A stretch of 64,000 nt of DNA from Mycolicibacterium gadium. GTDB taxonomy: Bacteria > Actinomycetota > Actinomycetes > Mycobacteriales > Mycobacteriaceae. The stretch covers positions 930,001 to 994,000 of the forward strand of contig NZ_AP022608.1 in NCBI RefSeq assembly GCF_010728925.1. Reading direction: 5' to 3'. How positions within the stretch are numbered: position 1 is the first letter of the stretch; each line of letters opens with the position of its first letter. Of the stretch, positions 1 through 9,945 are shown piece after piece. The translations under genes were made by a program, and so were the position numbers. Under the pieces are notes generated by a model, which was given only the letters and a program-made list of their open reading frames with translations, made no database searches and was not told the origin of the DNA.

Positions 1-1073
1 AGGCGGTGGTGATACGGACAAAGCAGCACGAGATTGTGCAGTTCGGTGGGACCGCCGTCTTCCCAGTGCTGAATGTGGTGGGCGTGTAGTCCGCGGGTGG
101 CGCCGCAGCCGGGCACCGCGCAGGTGGGGTGGCGGTGTTCCAGGGCGCGGCGTAGTCGGCGGTTGATAGTACGGGTGGCGCGCCCGGTGCCGATCGGTTG
201 TCCGTCGCGTTCGAACCACACTTCACACGTCGCGTCGCAGGTCAGGTATTGGCGGTCAGCATCGCTGAGCAGCGGCCCCAGATGCAGGGCAGCGATGCGA
301 TCTTTGACGTCCAGATGCGCGACGACGGTGGTGTGCTGGCCGTGGGGGCGGTGCGCCACGTCGGCGTCCCAGCCGGATTCGACCAAACGCATGAATGCGT
401 CGCCGGTGGTCGGCAACGGGGGCCGCTGTTCGGACGTGGAGTTCTCGTGGTCGCGTTTCCACTCGGCGATCACCGCGTCCAGATGTGACTGCAGCGCCGC
501 GTCGAACGTCGCCGCGTCGAGGTGGGACAGGGTGATCTTCCAGGTGCTGCTCTGGTCGTCGCTGCGGGTTTTGGTGATCGAGGGCCGCGGTGGCGGTTCG
601 GGTTCACGTTCGGGTTGCACGTCGCGCCAGGGGTCGGGCTCGGGTGGCAGGGGTGGTTCGAGTTTCAGCGCGGTGTTGAGTTGGCTGACGGTGGCGACTT
701 CGGCAAATGCCGCGTAATGCTCATCGGATCCGTCGCCGGCTTTCTTGGCGATGGCCCCGACCTGATCCAGCGACAATCGGCCGTCGCGCATCCCTGCCAA
801 GCAGAGCGGGAATTGCGGCAGCCGATGCGCGATCGCGGCGATCGTGTTGGCGTTGCCAGTCGACGAACCGGTCTTCCACGCCACCAGTGCTGAGATCGAG
901 CGGCACCCGGTGATGCCCCACAGCCTGTCGTGCTCCATCTCCGCGACGATGTCCACGATGCGCCCGTCGATGGCGTTGCGCTGACCCATCAGCTCACCCA
1001 GCTCTTCGAACAACACCTCAAGCCGGTCCTTCGGGCGCACGACCCCCGCATCGGGTGCGGTGGTCGTGGACAT
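1..1073 (-). CDS. DUF222/HNH endonuclease, REP13E12 type (3' part missing)
   Basis: About 357 codons are visible; the gene continues past the left edge. The N-terminal two thirds is the DUF222 helical region, beginning MSTTTAPDAGVVRPKDRL with an ATG at 1073. The part nearest the edge is an HNH nuclease module: CAVPGC, then LHAHHI, then GGPTELHNLVLLCPYHH, giving the zinc cysteines and the HNH histidines. This is the family spread through mycobacterial genomes as the 13E12 repeat; it is thought to be a homing or mobile-type nuclease, but no substrate is established. It is divergent from the ArsR-type gene, so the 96 bases between them hold at least one promoter. The family call is secure; the role is inference. 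Confidence 0.88.
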   Translation of the reverse strand, partial: MSTTTAPDAGVVRPKDRLEVLFEELGELMGQRNAIDGRIVDIVAEMEHDRLWGITGCRSISALVAWKTGSSTGNANTIAAIAHRLPQFPLCLAGMRDGRLSLDQVGAIAKKAGDGSDEHYAAFAEVATVSQLNTALKLEPPLPPEPDPWRDVQPEREPEPPPRPSITKTRSDDQSSTWKITLSHLDAATFDAALQSHLDAVIAEWKRDHENSTSEQRPPLPTTGDAFMRLVESGWDADVAHRPHGQHTTVVAHLDVKDRIAALHLGPLLSDADRQYLTCDATCEVWFERDGQPIGTGRATRTINRRLRRALEHRHPTCAVPGCGATRGLHAHHIQHWEDGGPTELHNLVLLCPYHHR

Positions 1074-1113
1074 GACCTCATCAAAACAGCAGGGTCTGAC
1101 AAGTCCGGACCCA

Positions 1114-1143
1114 TTGACATGCAGCCGTAAGGCTGCCTATGGT
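1114..1143 (+). promoter_or_regulatory. Sigma70-like promoter with operator dyad between -35 and -10
   Basis: TTGACA at 1114-1119 and TATGGT at 1138-1143 are separated by 18 bases. The spacer is almost filled by a perfect dyad, GCAGCC-GTAA-GGCTGC (1121-1136). A bound dimer would block RNA polymerase. The promoter faces the ArsR-SRPBCC gene that starts at 1170, so autorepression is the natural reading. Inferred from sequence only. Confidence 0.6.
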
Positions 1144-1147
1144 GGAA

Positions 1148-1167
1148 ATGCAGCCAAACAGCTGCAT
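1148..1167 (+). promoter_or_regulatory. Second operator dyad before the ArsR-type gene
   Basis: ATGCAGC-CAAACA-GCTGCAT is a perfect 7-bp-arm inverted repeat lying over the expected transcription start, 2 bases before the ATG at 1170. It shares the start ATGCAGCC and the right half GCTGC with the dyad at 1121-1136. The two look like paired sites for one dimeric repressor. Confidence 0.55.
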
Positions 1168-1169
1168 GA

Positions 1170-1961
1170 ATGGATATGGCAGAGATGGACGAGGTATTCA
1201 AGGCGCTGGCCGACCCCAGTCGGCGCCTGCTGCTCGACAGCCTCAACGCCCGTAACGGGCAGAGTCTGCGCGACTTATGCGCGGAACTGTCCATGGCGCG
1301 ACAGTCGGTCAGCAAGCACCTCGCGTTGCTCGAGGCAGCCAACCTGATCACCACGATGTGGCGGGGCAGGGAAAAGCTGCACTACCTCAACGCCGAACCG
1401 ATCAACGCGATCGCCGACCGCTGGATCAACCAGTACGACCGTGCGCGAGTACAGACGCTCGCCGACCTGAAGATTGCATTGGAGACCGAACCGATGAGCA
1501 ACAGTCCCGCCTTCGTCTACACGACCTACATCCGGACAACCCCGGAGCGGTTGTGGCAGGCGATCACCGATCCCGCGTTCTCCAACCGCTACATGGGCCA
1601 CGCGCTGGTGTCGGATTTCAAGAAGGGCTCCTCTTATGTGTGGTCTGACTGCACCGGCCTGGAGATCGAGGACTCCGAGCAGGTGATCCTCGAGTCAGAG
1701 CCATATCGCAGGCTCGCGTTCACCTTTCACACTTTCGTGCCCGAGTTGACGACACTGGGCCTCGCTGAGGACGTCGTGAAAAAGGCGGCCTCGGAGAGGC
1801 GCTCCAAGGTTTCCTTCGATATCGAGCCGGCCGACGACGGTCAAGTGAAGCTCACCGTCATCCACGACGACTTTCCGCCTGAAAGCGCTGTGCGCGAACT
1901 CATTTCCGGCGGGTGGCCGTGGAAGCTCGCTAACCTCAAGAGCGCGCTGGAGCTGGCGTGA
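1170..1961 (+). CDS. ArsR-type winged helix fused to SRPBCC/AHSA1 domain
   Basis: 263 residues with two domains. Residues 1-95 are an ArsR winged helix: MDEVFKALADPSRRLLLDSL, then the recognition helix around MARQSVSKHLALLEAANLI and the wing GREKLHYL. Residues about 105-260 are an SRPBCC (AHSA1-like) ligand-pocket domain, starting FVYTTYIRTTPERLWQAITD. No CxC metal site is seen in the winged helix, so metal sensing is unlikely; the SRPBCC part may bind an organic ligand. The stop overlaps the next start in GTGA, so it is translationally coupled to two DUF899 genes, and the dyads in front of it suggest autoregulation. ATGs 6 and 15 bases further in are alternative starts. Confidence 0.85.
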   Translation: MDMAEMDEVFKALADPSRRLLLDSLNARNGQSLRDLCAELSMARQSVSKHLALLEAANLITTMWRGREKLHYLNAEPINAIADRWINQYDRARVQTLADLKIALETEPMSNSPAFVYTTYIRTTPERLWQAITDPAFSNRYMGHALVSDFKKGSSYVWSDCTGLEIEDSEQVILESEPYRRLAFTFHTFVPELTTLGLAEDVVKKAASERRSKVSFDIEPADDGQVKLTVIHDDFPPESAVRELISGGWPWKLANLKSALELA

Positions 1962-2677
1962 CGGGAATGCCGGTGATCGCCGACCGGGCGACGTGGCAGG
2001 CGCGGATCGACGCGCTGCGGGTCCGAGAGAAGGCGCACACGCGAGAAGGGGATGCGATCGCGGCGGCCAGACGAAGACTACCGATGGTCGAGCTGGATGC
2101 CTCGACCCCGTTGCACGGCAACAACGGACCGGTCACCTTGCTCGACACCTTCGAGGGCCGTACGCAGCTGATCGCGTACTACTTCATGTGGCACACAGCA
2201 CATTCCGCGGCCGAACAATGCGAAGGCTGCACATGGTGTGCCACCAGTGTCCAAGAGCTGTCGTACCTGCACTCGCGCGACATCACTTACGCAGTGTTCT
2301 GTCAAGGCCCGTATGACGAAAGTCGCCGCTACCGCGACTTCATGGCCTGGCAGATGCCGTGGTACTCCGCGCACGAATCTCTGGATGCCCTGCTCGTCGG
2401 ACGGCAACAAGGTCTCATGCATCTGGTCTGCTACCTGCGCGACGGCGACCGCGTGTTCGAGACGTACTGGACCAATTACCGCGGCGTCGAATCCATGGAC
2501 TACAGCCTCGCGCTGATGGACCTCACCGTCTACGGACGCCAAGAAGAGTGGGAGGACTCGCCGCGCGACTGGCCGATATACCCGCTCGGCGATGATCTCC
2601 AACCGATGCGCTCGGACGGACGCCCGATTGCGCAGTGGTCACGACTACACGCGGGCCGCTCCGACGACCTGAGATGA
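1958..2677 (+). CDS. DUF899 family thioredoxin-like protein (first copy)
   Basis: 239 residues, GTG start overlapping the previous stop by 4 bases. The DUF899 family has a thioredoxin-like fold and no proven reaction. A short N-terminal helical part (residues 1-45) leads to the fold; the cysteine cluster CEGCTWC sits near residue 88, followed by the strand SRDITYAVFCQGP. The C-terminus contains the family features LMDLTVYGRQEEWEDSP and WPIYPLG. The cysteines suggest redox or thiol chemistry, which is inference. It is the middle gene of a three-gene operon with the ArsR-SRPBCC regulator and a second DUF899 gene. Confidence 0.85.
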   Translation: MTGMPVIADRATWQARIDALRVREKAHTREGDAIAAARRRLPMVELDASTPLHGNNGPVTLLDTFEGRTQLIAYYFMWHTAHSAAEQCEGCTWCATSVQELSYLHSRDITYAVFCQGPYDESRRYRDFMAWQMPWYSAHESLDALLVGRQQGLMHLVCYLRDGDRVFETYWTNYRGVESMDYSLALMDLTVYGRQEEWEDSPRDWPIYPLGDDLQPMRSDGRPIAQWSRLHAGRSDDLR

Positions 2678-2693
2678 GAAGGGAGAAAGGCGA

Positions 2694-3416
2694 ATGAAGA
2701 CTCCACCCATTGTGTCGGCCGGGGAGTGGGATGCCGCCCTGAACGACATGCTCGTCAAGGAAAAGGAAGTTCAACGCGCCCGTGATGCCTTGGCCGCTCA
2801 GCGGCGTCGCATGCCCTGGACACCCGTTGACAAGGAGTACGTCTTCGACGGACCCGACGGCAAGGTGAGCCTTCTCGATCTGTTCGACGGCAGACGCCAG
2901 CTGATCGTCTATCGCGCGTTCATCGAACCAGGCACGGGCGGCGACGATGTCCCCGGGCACCCGGGCTGGCCCGAACACGGTTGTGTGGGTTGCTCATTGA
3001 TGGCAGACCACGTGCCGAATCTCGCCCATCTGAACGCACGCGACACAACGTTCGTGTACGTGTCGCGTGCCACGCAACCCGACCTGGAGCGGATGAAGTC
3101 GAAGATGGGGTGGCAGCACCCGTGGTACTCGCTGACCGATGACTTCGACAAGGACTTCGGTGTCGACCTCTGGCACGGCACCAACGCCTTCATCCGCGAC
3201 GAGAACGACCGTGTCTTCCGCACCTACATGATCTCCGGCCGCGGAGACGAAGTGTTCGTCGGCACCTGGAATCTGCTCGACATGACCGCGCTTGGGCGGC
3301 AAGAGAATTGGGAAGACTCGCCCGAGGGCTACCCGCAGGGTCCGCCCTATGAGTGGTGGCGCTGGAACGACACTTACGCCGGGCGGGGCCACGGCCCCGG
3401 CGGATGCTGCTCCTAG
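2694..3416 (+). CDS. DUF899 family thioredoxin-like protein (second copy)
   Basis: 240 residues, ATG at 2694, 16 bases after the first DUF899 gene, with a purine-rich GGGAGAAAGG ribosome site. It is a diverged tandem paralogue: EKEVQRARDALAAQRRRMPW at the start, HGCVGC in place of the first copy's CEGCTWC, LNARDTTFVYVSRA after it, and the same ending pattern LGRQENWEDSPEGYP. The spacing of the cysteines differs from copy one, so the pair may differ in partner or substrate. The last bases overlap the convergent metallo-hydrolase-like gene by 4. Substrate unknown. Confidence 0.85.
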   Translation: MKTPPIVSAGEWDAALNDMLVKEKEVQRARDALAAQRRRMPWTPVDKEYVFDGPDGKVSLLDLFDGRRQLIVYRAFIEPGTGGDDVPGHPGWPEHGCVGCSLMADHVPNLAHLNARDTTFVYVSRATQPDLERMKSKMGWQHPWYSLTDDFDKDFGVDLWHGTNAFIRDENDRVFRTYMISGRGDEVFVGTWNLLDMTALGRQENWEDSPEGYPQGPPYEWWRWNDTYAGRGHGPGGCCS

Positions 3417-4060
3417 GACTTCACGCTCGCCAGTGCTTGGTCGATGATCTCCGACCACCGCGTCGCGTCGACGGCTTCGACCGCCGTGTCGCCGGCGAAG
3501 GCGCTCGAGATCACGATGTCGGGCTCGATGGTGCTCAGCAGCTTGATGCTGTCCCGCATTGCCGCCCCATCGCCTCGACCGGGCACTACAAAGGTCGACC
3601 AGGTGCCGTCACTGGCGGGAAATATGGTGTCGCCGGTGAAGAGATAGCGGTGACCGCCCGCGCCTGTCACGAGGTAACAGGTACTTCCGGGTGAATGACC
3701 CGGTGTGGGAAGCACTTCCACGTCGTTCGCATCGACATGTCGCACCGGCTCCAGCGGTACGTCGACCGAGCCGTGTGCGCTCACCTCTTCCAGTTCGGCA
3801 GCGGGAGCGTGTAACCGGCGGCCGAAGCGTTCGGCGATCCGGGCCAGGTTCGGGCCCGCCTCGTCGAGATGCGACAGGTACTGAGCCTTGACTCCGCCCA
3901 GTGCGTCGATCGCGTCGAAATCCGCATCGCCGGCCGGACTGTAGAACAGCACATTCCCCGCGGGCCGCCGCCACAGGTAGGCATGAGTGGTCAAGCCGGG
4001 GAAGGGCGAGTCCATCCGGGTTTGATAGAGATCGTCCTTGATCTTCGTCAAAGTAGCCAT
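3413..4060 (-). CDS. Metallo-beta-lactamase-fold protein with incomplete metal site
   Basis: 215 residues from the ATG at 4060 (MATLTKIKDDLYQTRMDS); an ATG at 4081 in a palindrome is an alternative. The fold is recognisable from LPTPGHSPGSTCYLV and the following YLFTGDTIFP, which supply a metal histidine and the bridging aspartate. The hallmark HxHxDH motif is degraded: the aligned stretch is YLSHLDEAGPN, keeping one His and the Asp only. The protein may bind one metal or none, so hydrolase activity is doubtful. It is convergent with the DUF899 operon and divergent from the glycosyltransferase gene. Confidence 0.75.
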   Translation of the reverse strand: MATLTKIKDDLYQTRMDSPFPGLTTHAYLWRRPAGNVLFYSPAGDADFDAIDALGGVKAQYLSHLDEAGPNLARIAERFGRRLHAPAAELEEVSAHGSVDVPLEPVRHVDANDVEVLPTPGHSPGSTCYLVTGAGGHRYLFTGDTIFPASDGTWSTFVVPGRGDGAAMRDSIKLLSTIEPDIVISSAFAGDTAVEAVDATRWSEIIDQALASVKS

Positions 4061-4077
4061 GACTGCAGCCTGCTTGC

Positions 4078-4091
4078 TCAACCATGGTTGA
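4078..4091. promoter_or_regulatory. 14-bp perfect palindrome TCAACCATGGTTGA
   Basis: TCAACCATGGTTGA is its own reverse complement and lies just upstream of the MBL-fold gene in the divergent region (4061-4186) shared with the glycosyltransferase. It could be an operator. It also contains an in-frame ATG for the MBL-fold gene, so the choice of start at 4060 or 4081 decides whether it is regulatory or coding. Confidence 0.35.
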
Positions 4092-4186
4092 GGTCAAGCG
4101 AGTGATCAGATCGGAGGTTAGACTCGGCCCCCGGCGGCAACAGGGTACGTAGCCGGCGGCTCTCGGCGGCCGAATCGAACTGCTCT

Positions 4187-5527
4187 TTGAAGGGTGCCAC
4201 CTTGGGTCGCATTGTCGTCGCCGCCAGCTCGCTGTCTGGGCATGTCCTTCCGATGATGCGCATCGGTGCGCACCTTCAGAGAATCGGCCACGACATCATC
4301 GTCATCTCGGCGCCCGATTTTCGGGATGACGTCGAGGGTGCCGGGCTGCGTCTGGTACCTCTTGGACCGGACGCCCGCGTCCGGCCGCCGTCCCAACAGC
4401 AACGCATCCCAATGCCAAGTCTTCTGCGCCGCTATCTGCTCGGGCTCGCAGAGTTGGAATCGACATTCGTGTCACCGCTGGCTGCCCAATACGACGCGCT
4501 CGAGCAGGTGCTGGCCGAGGAGCCGGTGGATGTCGTACTGGCTGATCTGACCTTCACCGGGGTGCTTGCCCTATTACTCAGAGATCGGCCAAGGCCCGAG
4601 GTGTTCACGATCGGGGTCGGGCCGGTCACTCTGTCGAGTGCGGACACGCCACCGTTCGGAATGGCTTGGGCGCCGCGCCCCGGCATGGATTACGACGGCG
4701 TCCACCGCGTTGTGCAGGGACTCATGCTGCGGGGCGTACAGAAGTCGTTGAATCGTGAACTCGAAGCGCTTGGAGCACGGCCGTCGCCCGTCGGCCTCGT
4801 CGACTGGCCGCGACTGGCTGACCGACTGGTCCAACTGACCGTGCCGACGTTCGAGTACCCGCGCCAGGATCTGCCCGGCTCCGTCGATTTCGTCGGCCCG
4901 GTGCTACCCGACGAAGTCGGAGCGTTCGACGCGCCGGATTGGTGGCCTGAGGTCCTGGCCGCGCGGACTGTCGTGCACGTCACCCAGGGGACGTTCGACA
5001 ACCACGACCACGACCGGCTGATCGGAGCGACAGCCTCCGCACTGAAAGAAATGGACATCGTCGTCGTGGCGACCACGGGGCGACCGTTCGAATGCACCGA
5101 CATGCCACCGAACGTCTTCGTCGCCGAATGGCTGCCCTATGCAGCGCTTCTACCTCATGTAGACGTCATGGTCACCAACGGCGGCTACGGTGGCGTGCAG
5201 CATGCGTTGCGCTACGGCATTCCGTTGATCGTCGCCGGAGAGTCGTCCGACAAGGCGGAGGTGGCCGCGCGTGTCGCGTACACAGGAGTCGGCGTCAACC
5301 TCGGTACCGACGCGCCTTCTCCTGCGCGGATCAGGGCGGCCGTCGAGCACGTCCTCGCGAGGCCCGACTATGGCGCTGCGGCCCAACGCATCGGCTCCGA
5401 CATCGTGGGATCGCGGGCGCTCGACAGTATTGGCTCGCTGGTCAGCGGTGTGACGCAACTGAGCAGCCTCAAAGGCGCTCTGCGCGAGCAATATTCGCGA
5501 TCTTCTCCGCCACAGCCTCCGCAATGA
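4187..5527 (+). CDS. GT1/MGT-family glycosyltransferase
   Basis: Up to 446 residues. The N-terminal Rossmann half begins GRIVVAASSLSGHVLPMMRI, and the C-terminal donor-binding half has VVHVTQGTFDNHD and the signature VTNGGYGGVQHALRYGIPLI typical of UDP/TDP-sugar MGT/UGT enzymes. It probably transfers a sugar to a small lipid or xenobiotic acceptor in the cytoplasm; the acceptor cannot be read from sequence. No ATG precedes the conserved start; TTG codons at 4187 and 4202 are candidates, and the second (leading directly into GRIVVAA) is equally good. The 3' end overlaps the convergent hydrolase gene by 59 bases. Confidence 0.85.
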   Translation: MKGATLGRIVVAASSLSGHVLPMMRIGAHLQRIGHDIIVISAPDFRDDVEGAGLRLVPLGPDARVRPPSQQQRIPMPSLLRRYLLGLAELESTFVSPLAAQYDALEQVLAEEPVDVVLADLTFTGVLALLLRDRPRPEVFTIGVGPVTLSSADTPPFGMAWAPRPGMDYDGVHRVVQGLMLRGVQKSLNRELEALGARPSPVGLVDWPRLADRLVQLTVPTFEYPRQDLPGSVDFVGPVLPDEVGAFDAPDWWPEVLAARTVVHVTQGTFDNHDHDRLIGATASALKEMDIVVVATTGRPFECTDMPPNVFVAEWLPYAALLPHVDVMVTNGGYGGVQHALRYGIPLIVAGESSDKAEVAARVAYTGVGVNLGTDAPSPARIRAAVEHVLARPDYGAAAQRIGSDIVGSRALDSIGSLVSGVTQLSSLKGALREQYSRSSPPQPPQ

Positions 5528-6182
5528 CCAGCGCCTGAGCATCGCTTGCGGGTAGGTAGCGGTCGCCGGCCTCGTCGTAGGCCGCCCCCGCGATCGCAGC
5601 GTGATCCGTCGGCAGTTCGGTGAGCTCGACGGGCCATCCGTTGCGTCGAAGTATCGCAGCGAAATCACGGCTGACATCGACCGGAATGATCTGATCGTGG
5701 ACGCCGTGCATCAGCGTGAACGGGGCACCCGTGCCGAAATCCGTCAGGTCGGTCGGCAGCGTCTGTCCGGAAACCGACTCTGCGACCATGAACGCGCCCG
5801 CAAGGCAAACCGTCTGTGCCAGTTCGAATTCGAACTCGGCCGCGTGGATCGTCGCGCCCGCGGCCGCTGCTCCACCGAGTGACCAACCGACCAGGACGAT
5901 CGGTGTCGTCCACCGCGCACGGACGAACCCCAGCGATCCCAGGAGGTCGGCACGACCGCGGTCTGCGGCTCGGGAATTCCAGTCCGGCACGACGACACCG
6001 GCGCCCCGGTCGGCAACCCTTTCGGCGAGCGGGCCCATCGTGGCTCGCGCGTCGACCTGCGCACCATGCCACATCAGGACCGTGCGTTGCGCGGGATCAC
6101 CGTATACATCTGCAAACCGACCTGGTGCGTATTCGACCGTCTCCATGTGTCGAGGGTTCCCGACGTCTACGAACTTATGCAT
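5469..6182 (-). CDS. Alpha/beta-hydrolase (dienelactone hydrolase-like)
   Basis: 237 residues from an ATG at 6182 (MHKFVDVGNPRHM); an ATG at 6146 is the alternative. It shows VLMWHGAQVDARATM after the first strand, the nucleophile elbow VLVGWSLGGAAAAG with Ser, the acid region LMHGVHDQIIPVD and the histidine in LPTDHAAIAG, so the Ser-Asp-His triad looks complete. It is a small esterase or lipase-type hydrolase of unknown substrate. The start overlaps the stop of the upstream amidotransferase-like gene (6175) by 8 bases, indicating co-transcription from the katG side. Confidence 0.8.
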   Translation of the reverse strand: MHKFVDVGNPRHMETVEYAPGRFADVYGDPAQRTVLMWHGAQVDARATMGPLAERVADRGAGVVVPDWNSRAADRGRADLLGSLGFVRARWTTPIVLVGWSLGGAAAAGATIHAAEFEFELAQTVCLAGAFMVAESVSGQTLPTDLTDFGTGAPFTLMHGVHDQIIPVDVSRDFAAILRRNGWPVELTELPTDHAAIAGAAYDEAGDRYLPASDAQALVIAEAVAEKIANIARAERL

Positions 6183-6909
6183 AGCGCTCGGCGAACCGCC
6201 GCAGAATCGTGTGCGGATAGCGGACATTCCATTGCCGCGCTTCGGTTTTGAGCTGCTCGGCCGACTCGGGGGCGAAGTAGCCGTGATTCTTGTAGGCCTC
6301 GACGCGGGTGTAGATGCCGCCGAGGTCGAGTTCGGGATGGAACTGCGTGGCATAGACGTTCTCGCCGACCCGGAAGGCCTGGACCGGGCATTGCGGCGAG
6401 GTGGCCAGACACGCCGCGTCGTCCGGCAGCGTTGCCGCGCACTCCTTGTGCCCGCCGTAGGCGTCGAAGACGTCGGGCAGCTCGGCGAACAGGGGATCGG
6501 CTCGACCAGCGTCGGTGACCGTGATCGACATGCCGCCCACCGGTTCCGGATACGTGCGATCGATCCCCGCGCCGATGACGGTACCCAGCGTGCCGACGCC
6601 GTAACAGCAGCCGAGAAACGGGAAGTCCTCATCGACGATGCGCCCGATCAACGCGAACAGCTCGGACTCGACACGCTGCTGCGTCGCGGATTTCATCTCG
6701 GCCGCGTCGCTGACGTTGTATGGCCCGCCACCCAGGATGATGCCCGACCAGTCGGCGAGATCAATGGTGCCCAGTTCCTGGTGAGTGAGCCGGATGCGGT
6801 GCACACCCGTCGAATCCAGACCGGCGAAGCGCATCACCGCGGCGTACTCGTCGTCGGCCGCCTCATCCTCGCCGCGGATCGACAACAGCAGGAATGGTGC
6901 AGATAGCAC
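6175..6909 (-). CDS. Class I glutamine amidotransferase-like protein (GMP synthase-type)
   Basis: 244 residues if it starts at the GTG at 6909 (VLSAPFLLLSIRGEDEAADDEY). The oxyanion and nucleophile region is GIILGGGPYNVS and DFPFLGCCYGVGTLG, with Cys in the elbow, and the catalytic His-x-Glu is in YATQFHPELD. These are the residues of class I (triad) glutaminase domains. It stands alone without a synthetase domain, as in many GuaA-like amidotransferases of unknown acceptor. The chosen GTG lies inside the hairpin that follows katG, so the start is tentative; an open frame continues upstream to 6999 but overlaps katG. Confidence 0.8.
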   Translation of the reverse strand: MLSAPFLLLSIRGEDEAADDEYAAVMRFAGLDSTGVHRIRLTHQELGTIDLADWSGIILGGGPYNVSDAAEMKSATQQRVESELFALIGRIVDEDFPFLGCCYGVGTLGTVIGAGIDRTYPEPVGGMSITVTDAGRADPLFAELPDVFDAYGGHKECAATLPDDAACLATSPQCPVQAFRVGENVYATQFHPELDLGGIYTRVEAYKNHGYFAPESAEQLKTEARQWNVRYPHTILRRFAERYA

Positions 6910-6945
6910 GACACCCCGCGAGCCGTCAGAGCCCGCGGGGTGTCG
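6909..6945 (-). terminator. Hairpin after katG, likely terminator
   Basis: A perfect 12-bp stem (CGACACCCCGCG with CGCGGGGTGTCG) and a 13-base loop begins 12 bases past the katG stop. There is no U tract, as is common for mycobacterial intrinsic terminators. The distal arm overlaps the putative GTG start of the amidotransferase-like gene. Confidence 0.65.
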
Positions 6946-6956
6946 CATGAATCCAA

Positions 6957-9212
<2,256 letters not shown>

Positions 9213-9677
9213 TCACGTATGTGATCGCGACGTTTCTGATGCGGAACAATCTGGGCACAGGCCCCAGTAGATGACCTCGGCCTCGTCCAGGACGAAACCG
9301 TCGAGGGATCCGTCCGGATCGGACGGTGTCAGGCAGGGGGTGTCGCCGACGGCGCAGTCGACGTCGGCGATGACCCCACACGAGCGGCACACGACGTGGT
9401 GGTGGTTGTCGCCGACGCGCGACTCGTAGCGCGAGACGGAGCCCGATGGCTGGATGCGCCGAATCAAATTCGCGGCGGTCAACGCCGCGAGCACGTCGTA
9501 CACCGCTTGACGGGACACGTCGGGAAGATTGACCCGCACCGCGGAGAAGATCGTCTCGGTATCGGCGTGCGGGTGCACACAGACCGCCTCCAGGACAGCG
9601 AGGCGGGGACGGGTGACGCGGAGGTCTGCGAGCCGCAGTTGCTCCGAGAAATCCGTCGTGGGCGCCACGACGACCAT
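9213..9677 (-). CDS. furA: Ferric-uptake-family repressor FurA
   Basis: 154 residues from the second of two adjacent ATGs (9677); the first (9680) is too close to the AAGGAG ribosome site. The winged helix holds DLRVTRPRLAVLEAV and DVSRQAVYDVLAALTAANLI; the metal-binding part has GDNHHHVVCRSCGVIADVDC and a C-terminal CPDC. FurA is the redox/metal-responsive repressor of katG and of itself in mycobacteria. The order furA-katG with a 33-base gap is the classic arrangement. The C-terminal loop TPSDPDGSLDG appears slightly longer than in the M. tuberculosis protein as I recall it. Confidence 0.95.
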   Translation of the reverse strand: MVVVAPTTDFSEQLRLADLRVTRPRLAVLEAVCVHPHADTETIFSAVRVNLPDVSRQAVYDVLAALTAANLIRRIQPSGSVSRYESRVGDNHHHVVCRSCGVIADVDCAVGDTPCLTPSDPDGSLDGFVLDEAEVIYWGLCPDCSASETSRSHT

Positions 9678-9680
9678 CAT

Positions 9681-9707
9681 GCTCCTTTTCTGGAATCAGT
9701 CAAGACT
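9681..9707 (-). promoter_or_regulatory. FurA autoregulatory operator/promoter region
   Basis: Reading the minus strand, TCTTGACTGATTCCAGAAAA runs directly into GGAGC and the furA ATGs. It is a locally AT-rich island in GC-rich DNA and matches the kind of AT-rich site, placed right before furA, at which FurA represses furA-katG transcription in mycobacteria. Assigned from position and recalled similarity. Confidence 0.6.
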
Positions 9708-9945
9708 TGATCTTCGGCGTGTTCGGACGGCTTTGAAACCCGACGGATCGTGTGTCCCTCGGACGCGTCAGAGCGCCTGGTCGACAACAATTTTGGTCAT
9801 TGCACAGCCGATTCACAGCGTGTCTGAGTGTGTCGGGGCGGTATTACCACTGGTAGCCTGCCAAACTGCCGGAAGCGTGGTCGCGGGGAGGCGTACCGCC
9901 CGGCAGACCATCGCAACTGTTCGAGTCCCTCACGAAGAGAGTGTT

